A DNA stretch of 64,000 bases, taken from the NCBI GenBank assembly GCA_947494445.1, contig CANLVD010000004.1, forward strand, positions 62,001 to 126,000, read 5' to 3'. The DNA comes from an uncultured Paracoccaceae bacterium (GTDB lineage Bacteria; Pseudomonadota; Alphaproteobacteria; Rhodobacterales; Rhodobacteraceae). The stretch's first letter is position 1, and each line of letters opens with the position of its first letter. The position numbers were made by a program, and so were the translations under genes. The notes under the pieces were generated by a model. That model did not search any database, was not told where the DNA came from, and saw only the letters and a program-made list of their open reading frames with translations. Positions 35,851 through 45,888 of the stretch are shown here, piece by piece.

Positions 35851-38792
35851 CAAGGCTCTTTGATCCTGGTGTCCCACGCATCTTCGGTCTGCCCCCGGGG
35901 GCAGATTTTGCGGCCCGGTTTCTGGACGGGTTGATGGCCCGGCTGGGGGATCACCCGCCCGAGGCGCTGGCGCGGATCGAGATCATCCTCAACACCGAAC
36001 GGACCAGACGGCGGTTGCAGAGCCTGCTGACCAACGGTCCGGCGCGGCTGTTGCCGCGGTTGCGGACGCTGACCGATCTGGCATCGGACGCAGGCCTTGC
36101 CCTGCCGCAGGCCCAACCGCCGCTCGCACGCCAGATCCAACTTGCCCAGCTTGTCACCAAGGCGATCGACAATGGCGCGGGCTTTGGCAACCGGGAAGCC
36201 GCCTTTGATCTGGCTGGCAGTCTGGCTGAACTGATGGACGAGATGCAAGGCGAAGGTGTGCCGCCTGATGCGCTCAACCAGATAGACACAGGGGACATGA
36301 CCAGCTACTGGGCGCGGGTGACGGCCTTTCTGCGCATCATCATCGACCATATGCGCGCCACGGCGGAAGCACCGATTGACGCGCAGGCCCGGCTCAGGTT
36401 TGCCGCCGAACAGCTGGCGCTGACATGGCAACAGACACCGCCACAGCATCCGGTGATCGTGGCGGGGTCCACCGGGTCGCGGGGGGCAACAGCAGTGCTG
36501 ATGCGCGCAGTGGCGGAACTGCCTCAGGGCGGCATTGTGCTGCCCGGTTTCGACTTCGAACTGCCCGACGAGACATGGACATCGCTCGACAGCCGGAATG
36601 CCAACGCAAGTGACCATCCACAGGCCGGTCTATACGCGCTTCTGCACAGGCTTGGTGTCTCGCCGGAAACTGTGACGCCGTGGGAGCGGACACCCGCGCC
36701 CTGCCCTGCACGCAACCGGCTGATCTCGCTGGCCTTGAGACCTGCGCCAGTCACCGACAAATGGCTGGACGAAGGCCCGCATCTGCTGCCCGAGATCGCT
36801 GAGGCCTTTGCGGGTGTAAGCCTGATCGAAGCCCCGGACCAAAGGGCCGAGGCGCTGGCGATTGCCTGGAAGATGCGCAGCGCCTATGCCGAAGGCAAAC
36901 GGGTTGCGCTGGTCACACCGGATCGGGGATTGACGCGCCGGGTCACGGCTGCACTGGCGCGCTGGTCCGCAACGCCCGATGATAGTGCCGGGACGCCCTT
37001 GCCGCAAACCCCGCCCGGTGTGTTCCTGCGATTGGTACAAGCGGCCATGGGGCCCGAGCTGCATCCCGGTGCGCTGGTCGCGATCCTGAAACACCCGATT
37101 TGTGCCAATGCCTCGGAAGAGATGCGCAAGGCACATCTGCGCCACGTCGGTGCGCTGGAGCTAAGATGCCTGCGCGGCGGCAGCCCGCACATCGACTGGC
37201 GGATCATGGCTGCATGGGCCGGGGATGACGCAGACCGGCAAGTCTGGATCGCATGGTTGCAGACAGCACTTCAGCCACTAAGCGATGTGTCTCCTGCACC
37301 GCTGCCGGTCTGGTGTCATCGCCACCGAAAGACTGCCGAGCATCTGGCAGGGGGCTGGCAGGACGAAACCGCCACGGGCGAGTTGTGGGACAAGGACGCC
37401 GGGAAAGCGGCACTGGCTGCCATGGAAGGTTTTGTTGTGGCCTCAGACACCGATTGGCAGATCGGGCTGAGCCAGTATCGCGGCATTCTGGGTTCTGTGC
37501 TGGCCGGAGAGGTGCCTGACAGCGCGGTGGCCACCCATGGGAACATCGCAATTCTCGGCACGCTTGAGGCTCGTACACAGGATGCCGATCTGGTCATTCT
37601 GGGCGGGCTGAACGAGGGGTCATGGCCACGTCTGCCCGCGCCTGATCCATGGCTCAACCGGGACATGCGGCGTCAGGTTGGTCTGCCCTCACCAGAACGA
37701 CGGGTGGGGCTTGCGGCGCATGATTTCCAACAGGCAGCAGGCGCTGCAGAAGTCGTGCTCAGCCGGTCCTTGCGGGATGAAGCCGCCCCAACCGTGCCAA
37801 GCCGCTGGCTGTTGAGACTGACCAATCTGATGACCGGGCTTGGGCCCTCGGCAGATGCGGAACTGAAAGCCATGCGTGCTCGTGGAACGCGGCTTCAGGG
37901 AGAAAGCGCCGAGATCGACCGACCCGGGATCACTCTTGCACCTGCCGGTCGCCCTGCTCCCTGCCCGCCGTTGGGCAGTCGCCCGCAAAGCCTGTCGGTT
38001 ACTCAGATTGAGACTCTGATCCGCGATCCTTATGCGATCTATGCACGTCACATCCTGAACCTTCGCAAGCTGGACCCTTTGGGCCGTGACCCAGATTTCC
38101 TGCTGCGCGGCACGCTGGTCCATGAAATTCTGGAAACCTTTGTCCGCGCCACTTTCGACAGATTGCCGCCCGATGCCGAAGACAGATTGACGGCTGTCAT
38201 TAACGAGGTGCTGGACAGTAACGTTCCCTGGGCTGCCAGCAGGCTGAGCTGGCAGGCGCGCCTTGAGGCTGCGGCCCCGCAGTTCATCACGCAGGAGCGT
38301 GCACGGCGCGAGATCGGCAGCCCGGCACTTCTGGAAGCTCAGGGCCGCAGGTCTGCAACTGGCCTGTCACTGCCCTTTGACCTGACGGCCAAGGCGGACA
38401 GGATCGACCGCCTGATGGATGGCAGCATCGCGATCTATGACTACAAGACCGGTGATCCACCGGGTGTTGGCGATCTGCAAACCCATGCCGTGCAGGTACC
38501 GCTTGAGGCCGCAATTGCCGCTGCAGGCGGATTTGAGGGGCTTCCGCCGGTGGAAACAAGTGTGATGCAGATCCTGTCGGTGAAAGCTGACGGCAAAATC
38601 CGGGACATAGGTCCTCAAGGAGAGGCGTTCTGGGAACACTTCGTGCGGTTCATCTCCCATTACCTGTCGCCCGAAAGCGGTTTTCCAGCCCGCACCCGTC
38701 CCAAGACTGCCTTTGAAAGCGACTATGATCACTTGTCCCGGCGTGGTGAGTGGCTGGACGGCGATCCGTTTGAAGTGGAGCCGGTGACATGA
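35847..38792 (+). CDS. addB: Double-strand break repair protein AddB
   Basis: 981-residue subunit of the AddAB helicase-nuclease that processes DNA ends for RecA. The N-terminal inactive-helicase part shows AVAELPQGGIVLPGFDFELP and VALVTPDRGLTRRVTAAL. The C-terminal PD-(D/E)XK nuclease shows PYAIYARHILNLRKLDPLG, GTLVHEILETF and AIYDYKTGDPPG (near residue 864, catalytic Asp and Lys). ATG 35847 overlaps the murU stop and the stop overlaps addA; the upstream open frame to 35736 lies inside murU. Confidence 0.95.
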   Translation: MTRLFDPGVPRIFGLPPGADFAARFLDGLMARLGDHPPEALARIEIILNTERTRRRLQSLLTNGPARLLPRLRTLTDLASDAGLALPQAQPPLARQIQLAQLVTKAIDNGAGFGNREAAFDLAGSLAELMDEMQGEGVPPDALNQIDTGDMTSYWARVTAFLRIIIDHMRATAEAPIDAQARLRFAAEQLALTWQQTPPQHPVIVAGSTGSRGATAVLMRAVAELPQGGIVLPGFDFELPDETWTSLDSRNANASDHPQAGLYALLHRLGVSPETVTPWERTPAPCPARNRLISLALRPAPVTDKWLDEGPHLLPEIAEAFAGVSLIEAPDQRAEALAIAWKMRSAYAEGKRVALVTPDRGLTRRVTAALARWSATPDDSAGTPLPQTPPGVFLRLVQAAMGPELHPGALVAILKHPICANASEEMRKAHLRHVGALELRCLRGGSPHIDWRIMAAWAGDDADRQVWIAWLQTALQPLSDVSPAPLPVWCHRHRKTAEHLAGGWQDETATGELWDKDAGKAALAAMEGFVVASDTDWQIGLSQYRGILGSVLAGEVPDSAVATHGNIAILGTLEARTQDADLVILGGLNEGSWPRLPAPDPWLNRDMRRQVGLPSPERRVGLAAHDFQQAAGAAEVVLSRSLRDEAAPTVPSRWLLRLTNLMTGLGPSADAELKAMRARGTRLQGESAEIDRPGITLAPAGRPAPCPPLGSRPQSLSVTQIETLIRDPYAIYARHILNLRKLDPLGRDPDFLLRGTLVHEILETFVRATFDRLPPDAEDRLTAVINEVLDSNVPWAASRLSWQARLEAAAPQFITQERARREIGSPALLEAQGRRSATGLSLPFDLTAKADRIDRLMDGSIAIYDYKTGDPPGVGDLQTHAVQVPLEAAIAAAGGFEGLPPVETSVMQILSVKADGKIRDIGPQGEAFWEHFVRFISHYLSPESGFPARTRPKTAFESDYDHLSRRGEWLDGDPFEVEPVT

Positions 38793-41700
38793 CGTCCCCT
38801 CTTTTCGATGATGCGACACGCGCCCAGATGAAGGCCGCACGCCCCAGTCGCTCGTCATGGGTGACGGCCAATGCGGGATCGGGCAAGACGCGCGTGCTGA
38901 CAGACAGGGTGGCGCGCCTGCTGCTGCGCCCGACTGACCCGCAGAAAATCCTGTGTCTGACATATACGACCGCTGCTGCCGCCGAGATGCAGAACCGTCT
39001 GTTCGCACGTCTTGGTGCATGGTCGATGCTGGATGATGACCATCTGAGAGCCGCCCTCGTTGAACTGGGTGTCGAGGCCGATGCGCTTGATGAGGCAGGT
39101 CTGGCACAGGCGCGCACGCTCTTTGCCCGGGCGCTTGAGACGCCGGGTGGTCTGAAGATCCAGACGATCCACAGTTTCTGCGACATGCTGCTCAGACGGT
39201 TTCCGCTTGAGGCCGATGTCTCTCCGGGGTTCGAGGTTCTGGATGACCGGCAGGCTGCTCAATTGCGCAGTGCCAGTCTTGAACGCCTTTCAGCAGAAGA
39301 CCCCGATCACGTGGTGTCAAATGTTGCGCAATGGCTGGATCACAACTCGGACGGGCTGTTGCAGGCGATCCTGCGACACCGCGCTGTCTTTGCGGCAAAC
39401 CCAGATGAGGCGGCTTTGCGCCGGGCGCTGGGTGCGCTTGAGCCATTTGATAGGGAAACACGTCTGGCTGATGTGCGTGCCATGGCCGCATCACTTGATC
39501 TGGATGGTTTGATCGATGCGTTGAACGCGTCCAGCAAGCCAACTGATGAGAAGGCCAAACTTGCGTTTCTGGCATTGAACAATCGGGCAACAGGTACTGC
39601 CCGGCTTTACGAGATCATGCGGGAGACCTTTCTGACGCAATCAAATGGGCTTCGCAAAACGGTGATCACCAAGGCACCCAGCGAGGCCTTTCCACCCGCA
39701 TCGGATATCTGCCGTGAATTGGGTGAAGCTGTGCTGGACATGCGTCAGGCCGAATTGGCCGAAGGGGATTTTCGCCGTTCGTTCGGTTTGCATCTGTTCG
39801 GCAAGGCATTCCTGACCAGCTATGACGCGGCCAAGCAGGCCATCGGGCGGCTGGATTACGATGATCTGATTTCAAAGGCAGGCAAACTGGTCACCGAGCG
39901 TCAGGATGCGGCATGGGTGCTATACCGTCTGGATGGCGGGCTGGATCATATTCTGGTGGATGAGGCACAGGACACCAGCCCGGCGCAATGGACCGTGATC
40001 CAGACCCTGTCAGCGGAATTTTTCGCCTCCCAAAGCAGCGCAAACCGCCCGCGCACGATCTTTGTCGTTGGGGACGAAAAACAGTCGATCTATTCGTTTC
40101 AAGGGGCCGAGCCTGCCGCCTTTGACCGGATGCGACTTGGGTTTCTGGAAGCCCTTGCGCCGCTTGACGGGCTGGAAATGTGCGACCTGCTCTATTCCTT
40201 TCGCTCGGCCCCTGCGATCCTTTCAGTGGTCGATACGATCTGCGCGGGCGGACCCGAGTTGGGCCTGTCGGAGGACATCACGCATCGGGCATTTAAAGAC
40301 GATATGCCCGGTCGGGTGGAGTTGTGGGATTTCCGGGACAAACCCGGCAAGTCTGCTCCCGTACCCTGGTTTGAGCCGGTGGACGTGCCTGAGGAGGACA
40401 AGGCTCCGCTGACACTGGCCTGCGATCTGGCTGTGCAGGTCCATAGGTGGATCGAAGACGGAGAAATCCTCGCCACCAAGGAAGGCACAAGGCCGGTGAC
40501 CGCAGGTGATTTTCTGGTGCTGGTGCAAAGCCGCTCGGCCATGTTTCACAAGCTGATCGCAGAGTTGAAACGCCTTGGCGTGCCAGTGGCGGGCGCGGAT
40601 CGTCTGAACCTGTCGCAGGAACTGGCCGTGAAAGACCTGATCGCCGCGTTGCGGTTTCTGGCCACACCCGATGATGATCTTTCGCTGGCGGAATTTCTGC
40701 GTTCGCCGCTCTGCGGGCTTTCAGAAAGCGATCTTTTTGGGTTGTGTGCCGGGCGGGGCAAGACGGTGCTTTGGTCCGTTGTCCGGCAATCGCCACTGAT
40801 CACACAGGACCGGGAACACGCCGCCCTTTGGGACATGCTGACAGACATGCGCGGGCAAAGCGATTTCCTGCGGCCCTATGATTTGCTGGAGCGCATTCTG
40901 ACCCGGCACAAGGGACGCGACCGGCTGATCGCCCAGCTTGGTCCCGAGGCCAGCGAGGCAGTTGACGCGCTGCTTGATCAGGCGCTTGCCTATGAGCGGG
41001 TCGAAGCCCCCAGTCTGACAGGCTTTCTGGACTGGTTCGCGGCTCAGGATGTCGAGATCAAACGTCAGATGGAAGGGCGCGGCAATCAGGTGCGCGTGAT
41101 GACCGTTCACGGAGCCAAAGGGCTGGAGGCGCCGATCGTGATCCTGCCGGACACGGCAGCGCGCGAGGGCAATGCCAACCGCCCGCCGGTGCTGAAAACT
41201 GCCGAGAACCTGCCGCTTTGGCGCAGCAGCAACGATCAGTCGTCCCCGGCAATGATGCAGGCCAAGTCGGAGGCTGATGCTCAGGATGAGGCAGAGCGGA
41301 TCCGGCTGCTGTATGTCGCCATGACGCGCGCGGAAAGCTGGTTGATAGTCTGTGGTGCTGGAATGCTGAACGACCAGTGCTGGTATTCCCATGTTCAGCG
41401 CGCCTTTGCGGATCTGCCCGCGCACCCCCATCCGCTGGGGCAGGTGATCGAAGAGAACTGGACCGGTTCACCGCTGGTCACTGAGGAAGATCACCGATCA
41501 GACCTCAGATTGCCGGAATGGACAAATGACCCTTGTGAAAAGCCCGTTCTGGCGGTTTCAACCCTTGCTCCCTCTGGCCTTGGCGGTGCCCATTCCATTG
41601 GTGGCGAGGGTGATGAGAACGCTCTGCAACGCGGCACAGACATCCACAAACTGCTGGAGCATCTGCCGACATTGCCAAGATCGGACTGGGCCACTCATGC

Positions 41701-42136
41701 AGCGTCACTTCTGCCAGGCCGCCCACTGGATGACATCCTGCCTGAGGTGACAGGCGTTCTGGATGCGCCGGGTCTGTCGCATCTTTTTGTGCCGGGCGCA
41801 CTTGCAGAAGTGTCGGTCACGGCCCCGCTTGATGTTTTGGACGGTCGCCAGATCCTGGGCCAGATCGACCGGCTGATCATCACGGATGACCGCATTCTGG
41901 CAGTTGATTTCAAGTCGAACCGGATCGTCCCGGACAGGCCCGATGCCACGCCAGAGGCGATTCTCAGGCAGATGGGCGCATATGCCGAGGCTCTGACGCA
42001 GATCTACCCGGGCCACCGCATTGAGACCGCAATCCTGTGGACACGTAGCGCGGAGTTGATGGAGTTGCCGCACGATCTTGTGAGTGCCGCGCTGTCGCGC
42101 ACAACATCTCTTGACGTGGTTGAGGGGGATACCTAG
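38789..42136 (+). CDS. addA: Double-strand break repair helicase AddA
   Basis: 1115-residue UvrD-like helicase plus nuclease. Motif I is ANAGSGKTRVLTDRVARLLL (near residue 30), Walker B is VDEAQDTSPAQW (near 390), VVGDEKQSIYSFQGAE follows, TVHGAKGLEAPIVIL is near 771 and LYVAMTRAE follows it. The C-terminal RecB-type nuclease has ILAVDFKSNR near residue 1040. It forms the AddAB complex with the preceding addB, with which it overlaps by 4 nt. trxA follows 51 nt later. Confidence 0.96.
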   Translation: MTSPLFDDATRAQMKAARPSRSSWVTANAGSGKTRVLTDRVARLLLRPTDPQKILCLTYTTAAAAEMQNRLFARLGAWSMLDDDHLRAALVELGVEADALDEAGLAQARTLFARALETPGGLKIQTIHSFCDMLLRRFPLEADVSPGFEVLDDRQAAQLRSASLERLSAEDPDHVVSNVAQWLDHNSDGLLQAILRHRAVFAANPDEAALRRALGALEPFDRETRLADVRAMAASLDLDGLIDALNASSKPTDEKAKLAFLALNNRATGTARLYEIMRETFLTQSNGLRKTVITKAPSEAFPPASDICRELGEAVLDMRQAELAEGDFRRSFGLHLFGKAFLTSYDAAKQAIGRLDYDDLISKAGKLVTERQDAAWVLYRLDGGLDHILVDEAQDTSPAQWTVIQTLSAEFFASQSSANRPRTIFVVGDEKQSIYSFQGAEPAAFDRMRLGFLEALAPLDGLEMCDLLYSFRSAPAILSVVDTICAGGPELGLSEDITHRAFKDDMPGRVELWDFRDKPGKSAPVPWFEPVDVPEEDKAPLTLACDLAVQVHRWIEDGEILATKEGTRPVTAGDFLVLVQSRSAMFHKLIAELKRLGVPVAGADRLNLSQELAVKDLIAALRFLATPDDDLSLAEFLRSPLCGLSESDLFGLCAGRGKTVLWSVVRQSPLITQDREHAALWDMLTDMRGQSDFLRPYDLLERILTRHKGRDRLIAQLGPEASEAVDALLDQALAYERVEAPSLTGFLDWFAAQDVEIKRQMEGRGNQVRVMTVHGAKGLEAPIVILPDTAAREGNANRPPVLKTAENLPLWRSSNDQSSPAMMQAKSEADAQDEAERIRLLYVAMTRAESWLIVCGAGMLNDQCWYSHVQRAFADLPAHPHPLGQVIEENWTGSPLVTEEDHRSDLRLPEWTNDPCEKPVLAVSTLAPSGLGGAHSIGGEGDENALQRGTDIHKLLEHLPTLPRSDWATHAASLLPGRPLDDILPEVTGVLDAPGLSHLFVPGALAEVSVTAPLDVLDGRQILGQIDRLIITDDRILAVDFKSNRIVPDRPDATPEAILRQMGAYAEALTQIYPGHRIETAILWTRSAELMELPHDLVSAALSRTTSLDVVEGDT

Positions 42137-42187
42137 GTTCATCACCCGACGCGCATGACGCGACTGATCCCCTGAAGGAGGCCCGAT

Positions 42188-42508
42188 ATGGCGACTGTGA
42201 CTGTAACTGACGATTCATTTGACGCCGAAGTTGTCAATTCGGACATCCCCGTCGTGGTGGATTTCTGGGCTGAATGGTGTGGTCCCTGCAAACAGATCGG
42301 CCCGGCTCTGGAAGAGCTTTCCGCCGAGATGGAAGGCCGCGTGAAAATCGCCAAGGTCAATGTTGACGAGAACCCGGCGTCGCCGTCGCAACTGGGTGTG
42401 CGCGGCATTCCGGCGCTGTTTTTGTTCAAGGATGGCAAGGTCATCGCGAACAAGACCGGCGCTGCCCCGAAAGCAACCCTTCAGGGTTGGATCGAAGACG
42501 CGCTTTAA
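42188..42508 (+). CDS. trxA: Thioredoxin
   Basis: 106 residues with active site [13 protein letters not shown] (Cys pair near 32-35) and cis-Pro [12 protein letters not shown], a classical cytoplasmic thioredoxin that reduces disulfides using thioredoxin reductase. ATG 42188 has a strong AAGGAGG site. A terminator follows 25 nt after the stop. In alphaproteobacteria trxA often follows addA. Confidence 0.97.
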   Translation: MATVTVTDDSFDAEVVNSDIPVVVDFWAEWCGPCKQIGPALEELSAEMEGRVKIAKVNVDENPASPSQLGVRGIPALFLFKDGKVIANKTGAAPKATLQGWIEDAL

Positions 42509-42533
42509 ATCTGCGTTTCTGAAGCGCGTTCAA

Positions 42534-42558
42534 GGCCCTCGGTTTCGGGGGCCTTTTT
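42534..42558 (+). terminator. Rho-independent terminator after trxA
   Basis: GGCCCTC (42534-42540) pairs with GGGGGCC (42547-42553, one G-T pair) over a 6-nt loop and is followed by five T residues. It ends the operon that runs from the divL-like gene to trxA. Confidence 0.9.
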
Positions 42559-42578
42559 GTTTGGCGTCGCGCGTGCTC

Positions 42579-43793
42579 TTACAAGGCGCCCAAGGGCGTC
42601 GCCTGATAGGCAAGACGCCCCCCAGACCATGTGGCCCTGACCGCCGGAGTGGCCCCATCAGGCCAGTCAACCAGCACCAAATCAGCCCTTTGGCCGACCG
42701 CGATCAGTCCCCGGTCCGCAAGCTTCATCGCGCGGGCTGGTCCTGTGGAGATCAGCGACCACAGCATGTCACGAGATGCGCGTTTCTCGGCATCCAGCCG
42801 GGCAATGGCTGCCAGCATCGCGGGATAGAAATAGTCGGAGGCCAGCGCATCGCATAGCCCCTCTTCCACCATATCAGCGGCAGAAAGCGAGCCGATGTGA
42901 CTGCCGCCGCGCACAACGTTGGGCGCCCCGAAAATGATCGTGTCTCCGGCGTCACGGGCATCCTGCGTGGGCGCAATCGTCATTGGAAACTCTGAAACTC
43001 GGGACCCGAGGCTGCGGTAATAGTGTCGCGTCTCTACCTGCGTATCGTCATGGCTCAGCATCGGTACATCCAGCGCCCGGGCCTTCGCCGCCAGTCCCTC
43101 GACTTTCGCACCAACTTCGTCGCGCCGATCCCAGACCGATCTGAGGTGGCTCATGTACTCGTCAATCGGGATCGCCATCTTGGCGGCGCGCCTGATCTGG
43201 CGTTCCAGCAGGCGGGGATCATCGATATCCGCTGACAGAAAATCGGGCGATTGCTCGAACGCGCGTTTCTGGATCGGCACATCCAGACCGCGCATTTGCA
43301 TGGAGGTGTGGTCGTTGAAGGCCAGCGCTGGTTTGCGGGCATGCCCCAATGCAGCTTCAATCGTCTCGATGGCCTCAAAGGCGAAGGTCTCCCAGCGCAA
43401 TTGCACCCTGTGTTCCACCGTGAAGCGCAGGTGCAGATGGTCCAGCATGGCCAATGTCGCTTGCCCGTTTGCAACCGAACGCAGGCCCGGCTCCCACCCC
43501 AATGTCAGCGCATGATATGTTGTGGCAATGCCGTTGGCGGCCAGTTGCCGGTCGGTTTCCAGAAACGCCACATCCAGAGGGAAATACACACCCGGGCGAG
43601 GCATGACCTGACGCTCGAACGCATCCCCGTGCAGATCGATGAGCGCTGGTCCCAGATACAGCCCACGTCCATCCACGATTTGACCGATGGGCCTGTCTCC
43701 AATGGCTGCTATCTGGCCATCACTGACCTGAACGCTGGTCTCGACCAGACCATCGGGCAGAAAGACCCGCGCCCCTTCAATCGTGAATTCCAT
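42579..43793 (-). CDS. phnM: PhnM-like phosphonate amidohydrolase
   Basis: 404 residues of the amidohydrolase superfamily, matching alpha-D-ribose 1-methylphosphonate 5-triphosphate diphosphatase. Markers are LIDLHGDAFERQVMPRPGV, HALTLGWEPGLRS, FNDHTSMQMRG, LSHDDTQVETRHYYRSLG and GAPNVVRGGSHIGSLSA. PhnM removes pyrophosphate in the C-P lyase route. Start ATG 43793; the TTG at 43826 would add 11 residues without family support. No other phn genes are within the window, so the gene is an orphan here. Confidence 0.9.
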   Translation of the reverse strand: MEFTIEGARVFLPDGLVETSVQVSDGQIAAIGDRPIGQIVDGRGLYLGPALIDLHGDAFERQVMPRPGVYFPLDVAFLETDRQLAANGIATTYHALTLGWEPGLRSVANGQATLAMLDHLHLRFTVEHRVQLRWETFAFEAIETIEAALGHARKPALAFNDHTSMQMRGLDVPIQKRAFEQSPDFLSADIDDPRLLERQIRRAAKMAIPIDEYMSHLRSVWDRRDEVGAKVEGLAAKARALDVPMLSHDDTQVETRHYYRSLGSRVSEFPMTIAPTQDARDAGDTIIFGAPNVVRGGSHIGSLSAADMVEEGLCDALASDYFYPAMLAAIARLDAEKRASRDMLWSLISTGPARAMKLADRGLIAVGQRADLVLVDWPDGATPAVRATWSGGRLAYQATPLGAL

Positions 43794-43933
43794 CTGAATT
43801 TTCGCTTTGTCTTGAGGCCCTCGCAACTCGCCGGTGCCTGCGCTTTGAAATCATGCCCAGCATAGCGGCTCAATTTGAAACCGCGACACCTGCTTTTGAC
43901 CGGCAGTTCAACGGTGGGCTTGACCTGGTGAGG

Positions 43934-44461
43934 CTATGTTGCCCGCAGCCAGGACAACATGTTTTCAGCCGAAGTTACATCCATGGGCACGCCAGGCGGG
44001 TCATCGCGAAATCCCGGCTCGGCAAACAGTTTGATAATCTGTTGATCATCGATCAGCGCGCTGTAGCGCCAGCTTCGCATCCCCATGCCTTGCCCGTTGC
44101 GTGCCACCAGCATGCCCATCTTGCGTGTGAACTCTCCGTTGCCATCGGGCAGCATCTTGACCTTTACGACATCGCGCGAGAGGGCCCATTGATGCATCAC
44201 GAAGGCATCGTTGACCGACAGGCAGATCACCTGATCCACTCCTTCGGCCAGCAGGTCGTCATGTAGACGCTCGAACCCCGGCAGGTGGCTTTCTGAACAG
44301 GCGGGTGTGAACGCACCGGGCACAGCGAACAAGATACTGCGCTTGCCACCAAAGATGTCGGCCGTGCTCTGATCCTTCCACTCGAACGGATTGTCGCCCT
44401 CAATCGCGTCATTGCGCACGCGGGTGTGGAACACGGCATCGGGGATCATCTGGGGGGTCAT
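43934..44461 (-). CDS. Peroxiredoxin (Prx5/AhpC-TSA family)
   Basis: 175 residues of the Prx5 subgroup. The peroxidatic Cys (about 55) is in VPGAFTPACSESHLPGFE, followed by CLSVNDAFVMHQWA and the conserved RSWRYSALIDD. Prx5 proteins reduce hydroperoxides with glutathione/glutaredoxin or thioredoxin. ATG 44461 is chosen because AGGAG is 8 nt upstream; ATG 44467 (two codons earlier) is only 2 nt from it. Confidence 0.92.
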   Translation of the reverse strand: MTPQMIPDAVFHTRVRNDAIEGDNPFEWKDQSTADIFGGKRSILFAVPGAFTPACSESHLPGFERLHDDLLAEGVDQVICLSVNDAFVMHQWALSRDVVKVKMLPDGNGEFTRKMGMLVARNGQGMGMRSWRYSALIDDQQIIKLFAEPGFRDDPPGVPMDVTSAENMLSWLRAT

Positions 44462-44551
44462 CGGCATCGCTCCTGTGGGCTGTCACTTGAGCCAACTGAT
44501 GACACAACCACCGCCGCGCTGTCGATCAAATTGCCGATGGCACCTGATCCG

Positions 44552-44965
44552 TCATTCCGGCGGTATCCCGCGTCCGGAAATCATGCCCATGGCCGCACAT
44601 GCGCGCAACACCATCCGATACCCCTCGCGAACAGCCTTGTCGTCAAGCTCGAAGCCGTCGGTCCATGGCAGGGTCACGGTCCGGTCGACACTGCCCAGAA
44701 ACGGAATGCGGGACAGATCTGTGGCTTCTGAATCCAGCGCGTCCAGCCGCAGAAACACGAGCTTTCCGCGCATCCATGGCAAGCTGGGAATGGAGATCAA
44801 CCGATCAAAGACTTGTTCGGAGCTTTTGCAGAAGCCGGCAATGGCCAGCTGTGGGCCGGGTCGCGCACCGATGAAACGGTACCCGATGGTCAGACCATTG
44901 GCCTCTGAAGTCAGGACATCCACATACCCACATTCGGGATTATAGCGTGAAGATTGCGGTTTCAT
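44552..44965 (-). CDS. Small protein with AstE/aspartoacylase-like N-terminal pattern
   Basis: 137 residues, with a strong GGGAGG site before ATG 44965. The segment YRFIGARPGPQLAIAGFCKS resembles the GA.pGP.l.itG start of succinylglutamate desuccinylase/aspartoacylase proteins, but the zinc ligands (H..E) are absent and the rest is unlike the family. It may be a short domain of related ancestry or an unrelated roseobacter protein. It precedes the peroxiredoxin gene on the same strand, 90 nt apart. Function unknown. Confidence 0.5.
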   Translation of the reverse strand: MKPQSSRYNPECGYVDVLTSEANGLTIGYRFIGARPGPQLAIAGFCKSSEQVFDRLISIPSLPWMRGKLVFLRLDALDSEATDLSRIPFLGSVDRTVTLPWTDGFELDDKAVREGYRMVLRACAAMGMISGRGIPPE

Positions 44966-44992
44966 GGTCCGGTCCTCCCTGTTTTTGTTTTG

Positions 44993-45019
44993 AAAAAGGG
45001 GACGGATGGCTCCGTCCCC
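44993..45019 (-). terminator. Terminator after the DUF481 gene
   Basis: On the minus strand GGGGACGGA pairs with TCCGTCCCC over a 4-nt loop and is followed by five T residues. It lies 39 nt after the DUF481 stop and 28 nt before the next minus-strand start. Confidence 0.93.
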
Positions 45020-45057
45020 AAGTTTGCACCCTTAACTCGTCCGATGTTCGTCCCGGA

Positions 45058-45888
45058 TCAGAAGCCGAAAACGATGGCAGCGGTCAGGGCGTTGTCTGTG
45101 CTTTTCAGACCGGGCAGAGGGTCGCTGTCATACTCGGACCGGTAGCCAACGCGGGTCGCGAGGGCATCTGTCACTTTGAAGTTCACGCCAAATTCGTTGG
45201 TCGCGAGCGTGCCGGCATCCGAATGCAGAACGTCGGTGTCATTGGTCAGGAACACCGTGTCGGTTACCCGATAGAAAAAGCGCGACGACAGAAGGCCGGC
45301 ACCAGATGTGTTGTCGAGGCCGTTCTGGTCTTCGGTGTAACGCACGCCCGGACCTGCCTGAACACGCCAGGTCATGTCGGTGTTGTTGATCACGCGGTAG
45401 CCTGGACCAAAGCCGATGAACGCATCGTATCTGTTGGATGCAAAGTCATCATAGCGCAGGCTGCCCAGACCGAAGACATACAGGTTTTCATCAAAATACC
45501 GGTTGGCTTCGTAGGTCAGGAAGGCCTCTTCCTTGCTCGACACGCCATTGTCTTCGCCATACTCGATGGCCGCACCGAATGAGTGGCTCCAGGGTCCGGC
45601 ACCGTAACGCAGACGCGAACCGAGCGAGAAGTCACCGGTGTCAGTGTTGCCGGAGGTTGCAGACAGGCTTGCGGACAGCGAGCCAGACCAGCCTTGGTTG
45701 AACTGGGTTCCGCCGAAACGGTCCGCGTCGTTGCTCTTGTCGAACTCGTCTTCTACGTTCTCGACAATGTCTTCAATCCGGTCATCCAGAGCTTCGGTAC
45801 CGACAAGCGCGGCTTGGGCGAAGGCAGATGACGCTGCCAGCAGTGCAACCACAGAGGTTGCAGCGGCAAGTACAGTCAAATTTTTCAT
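45058..45888 (-). CDS. DUF481 outer-membrane beta-barrel protein
   Basis: 276 residues. A Sec signal peptide (MKNLTVLAAATSVVALLAAS, cut near AFAQA) is followed by a short coiled region (DDRIEDIVENVEDEFDKSND) and alternating strands: SLSASLSATSGNTDTGDFSLG, RYGAGPWSHSFGAAIEYGED, AAIVFGF. The last residue is Phe, the outer-membrane targeting signal. DUF481 (YdiY-like) proteins are salt- or acid-induced barrels of unknown transport role. ATG 45888 has AAAGGAA upstream. An AT-rich 130-bp gap with its promoter lies before it. Confidence 0.85.
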   Translation of the reverse strand: MKNLTVLAAATSVVALLAASSAFAQAALVGTEALDDRIEDIVENVEDEFDKSNDADRFGGTQFNQGWSGSLSASLSATSGNTDTGDFSLGSRLRYGAGPWSHSFGAAIEYGEDNGVSSKEEAFLTYEANRYFDENLYVFGLGSLRYDDFASNRYDAFIGFGPGYRVINNTDMTWRVQAGPGVRYTEDQNGLDNTSGAGLLSSRFFYRVTDTVFLTNDTDVLHSDAGTLATNEFGVNFKVTDALATRVGYRSEYDSDPLPGLKSTDNALTAAIVFGF

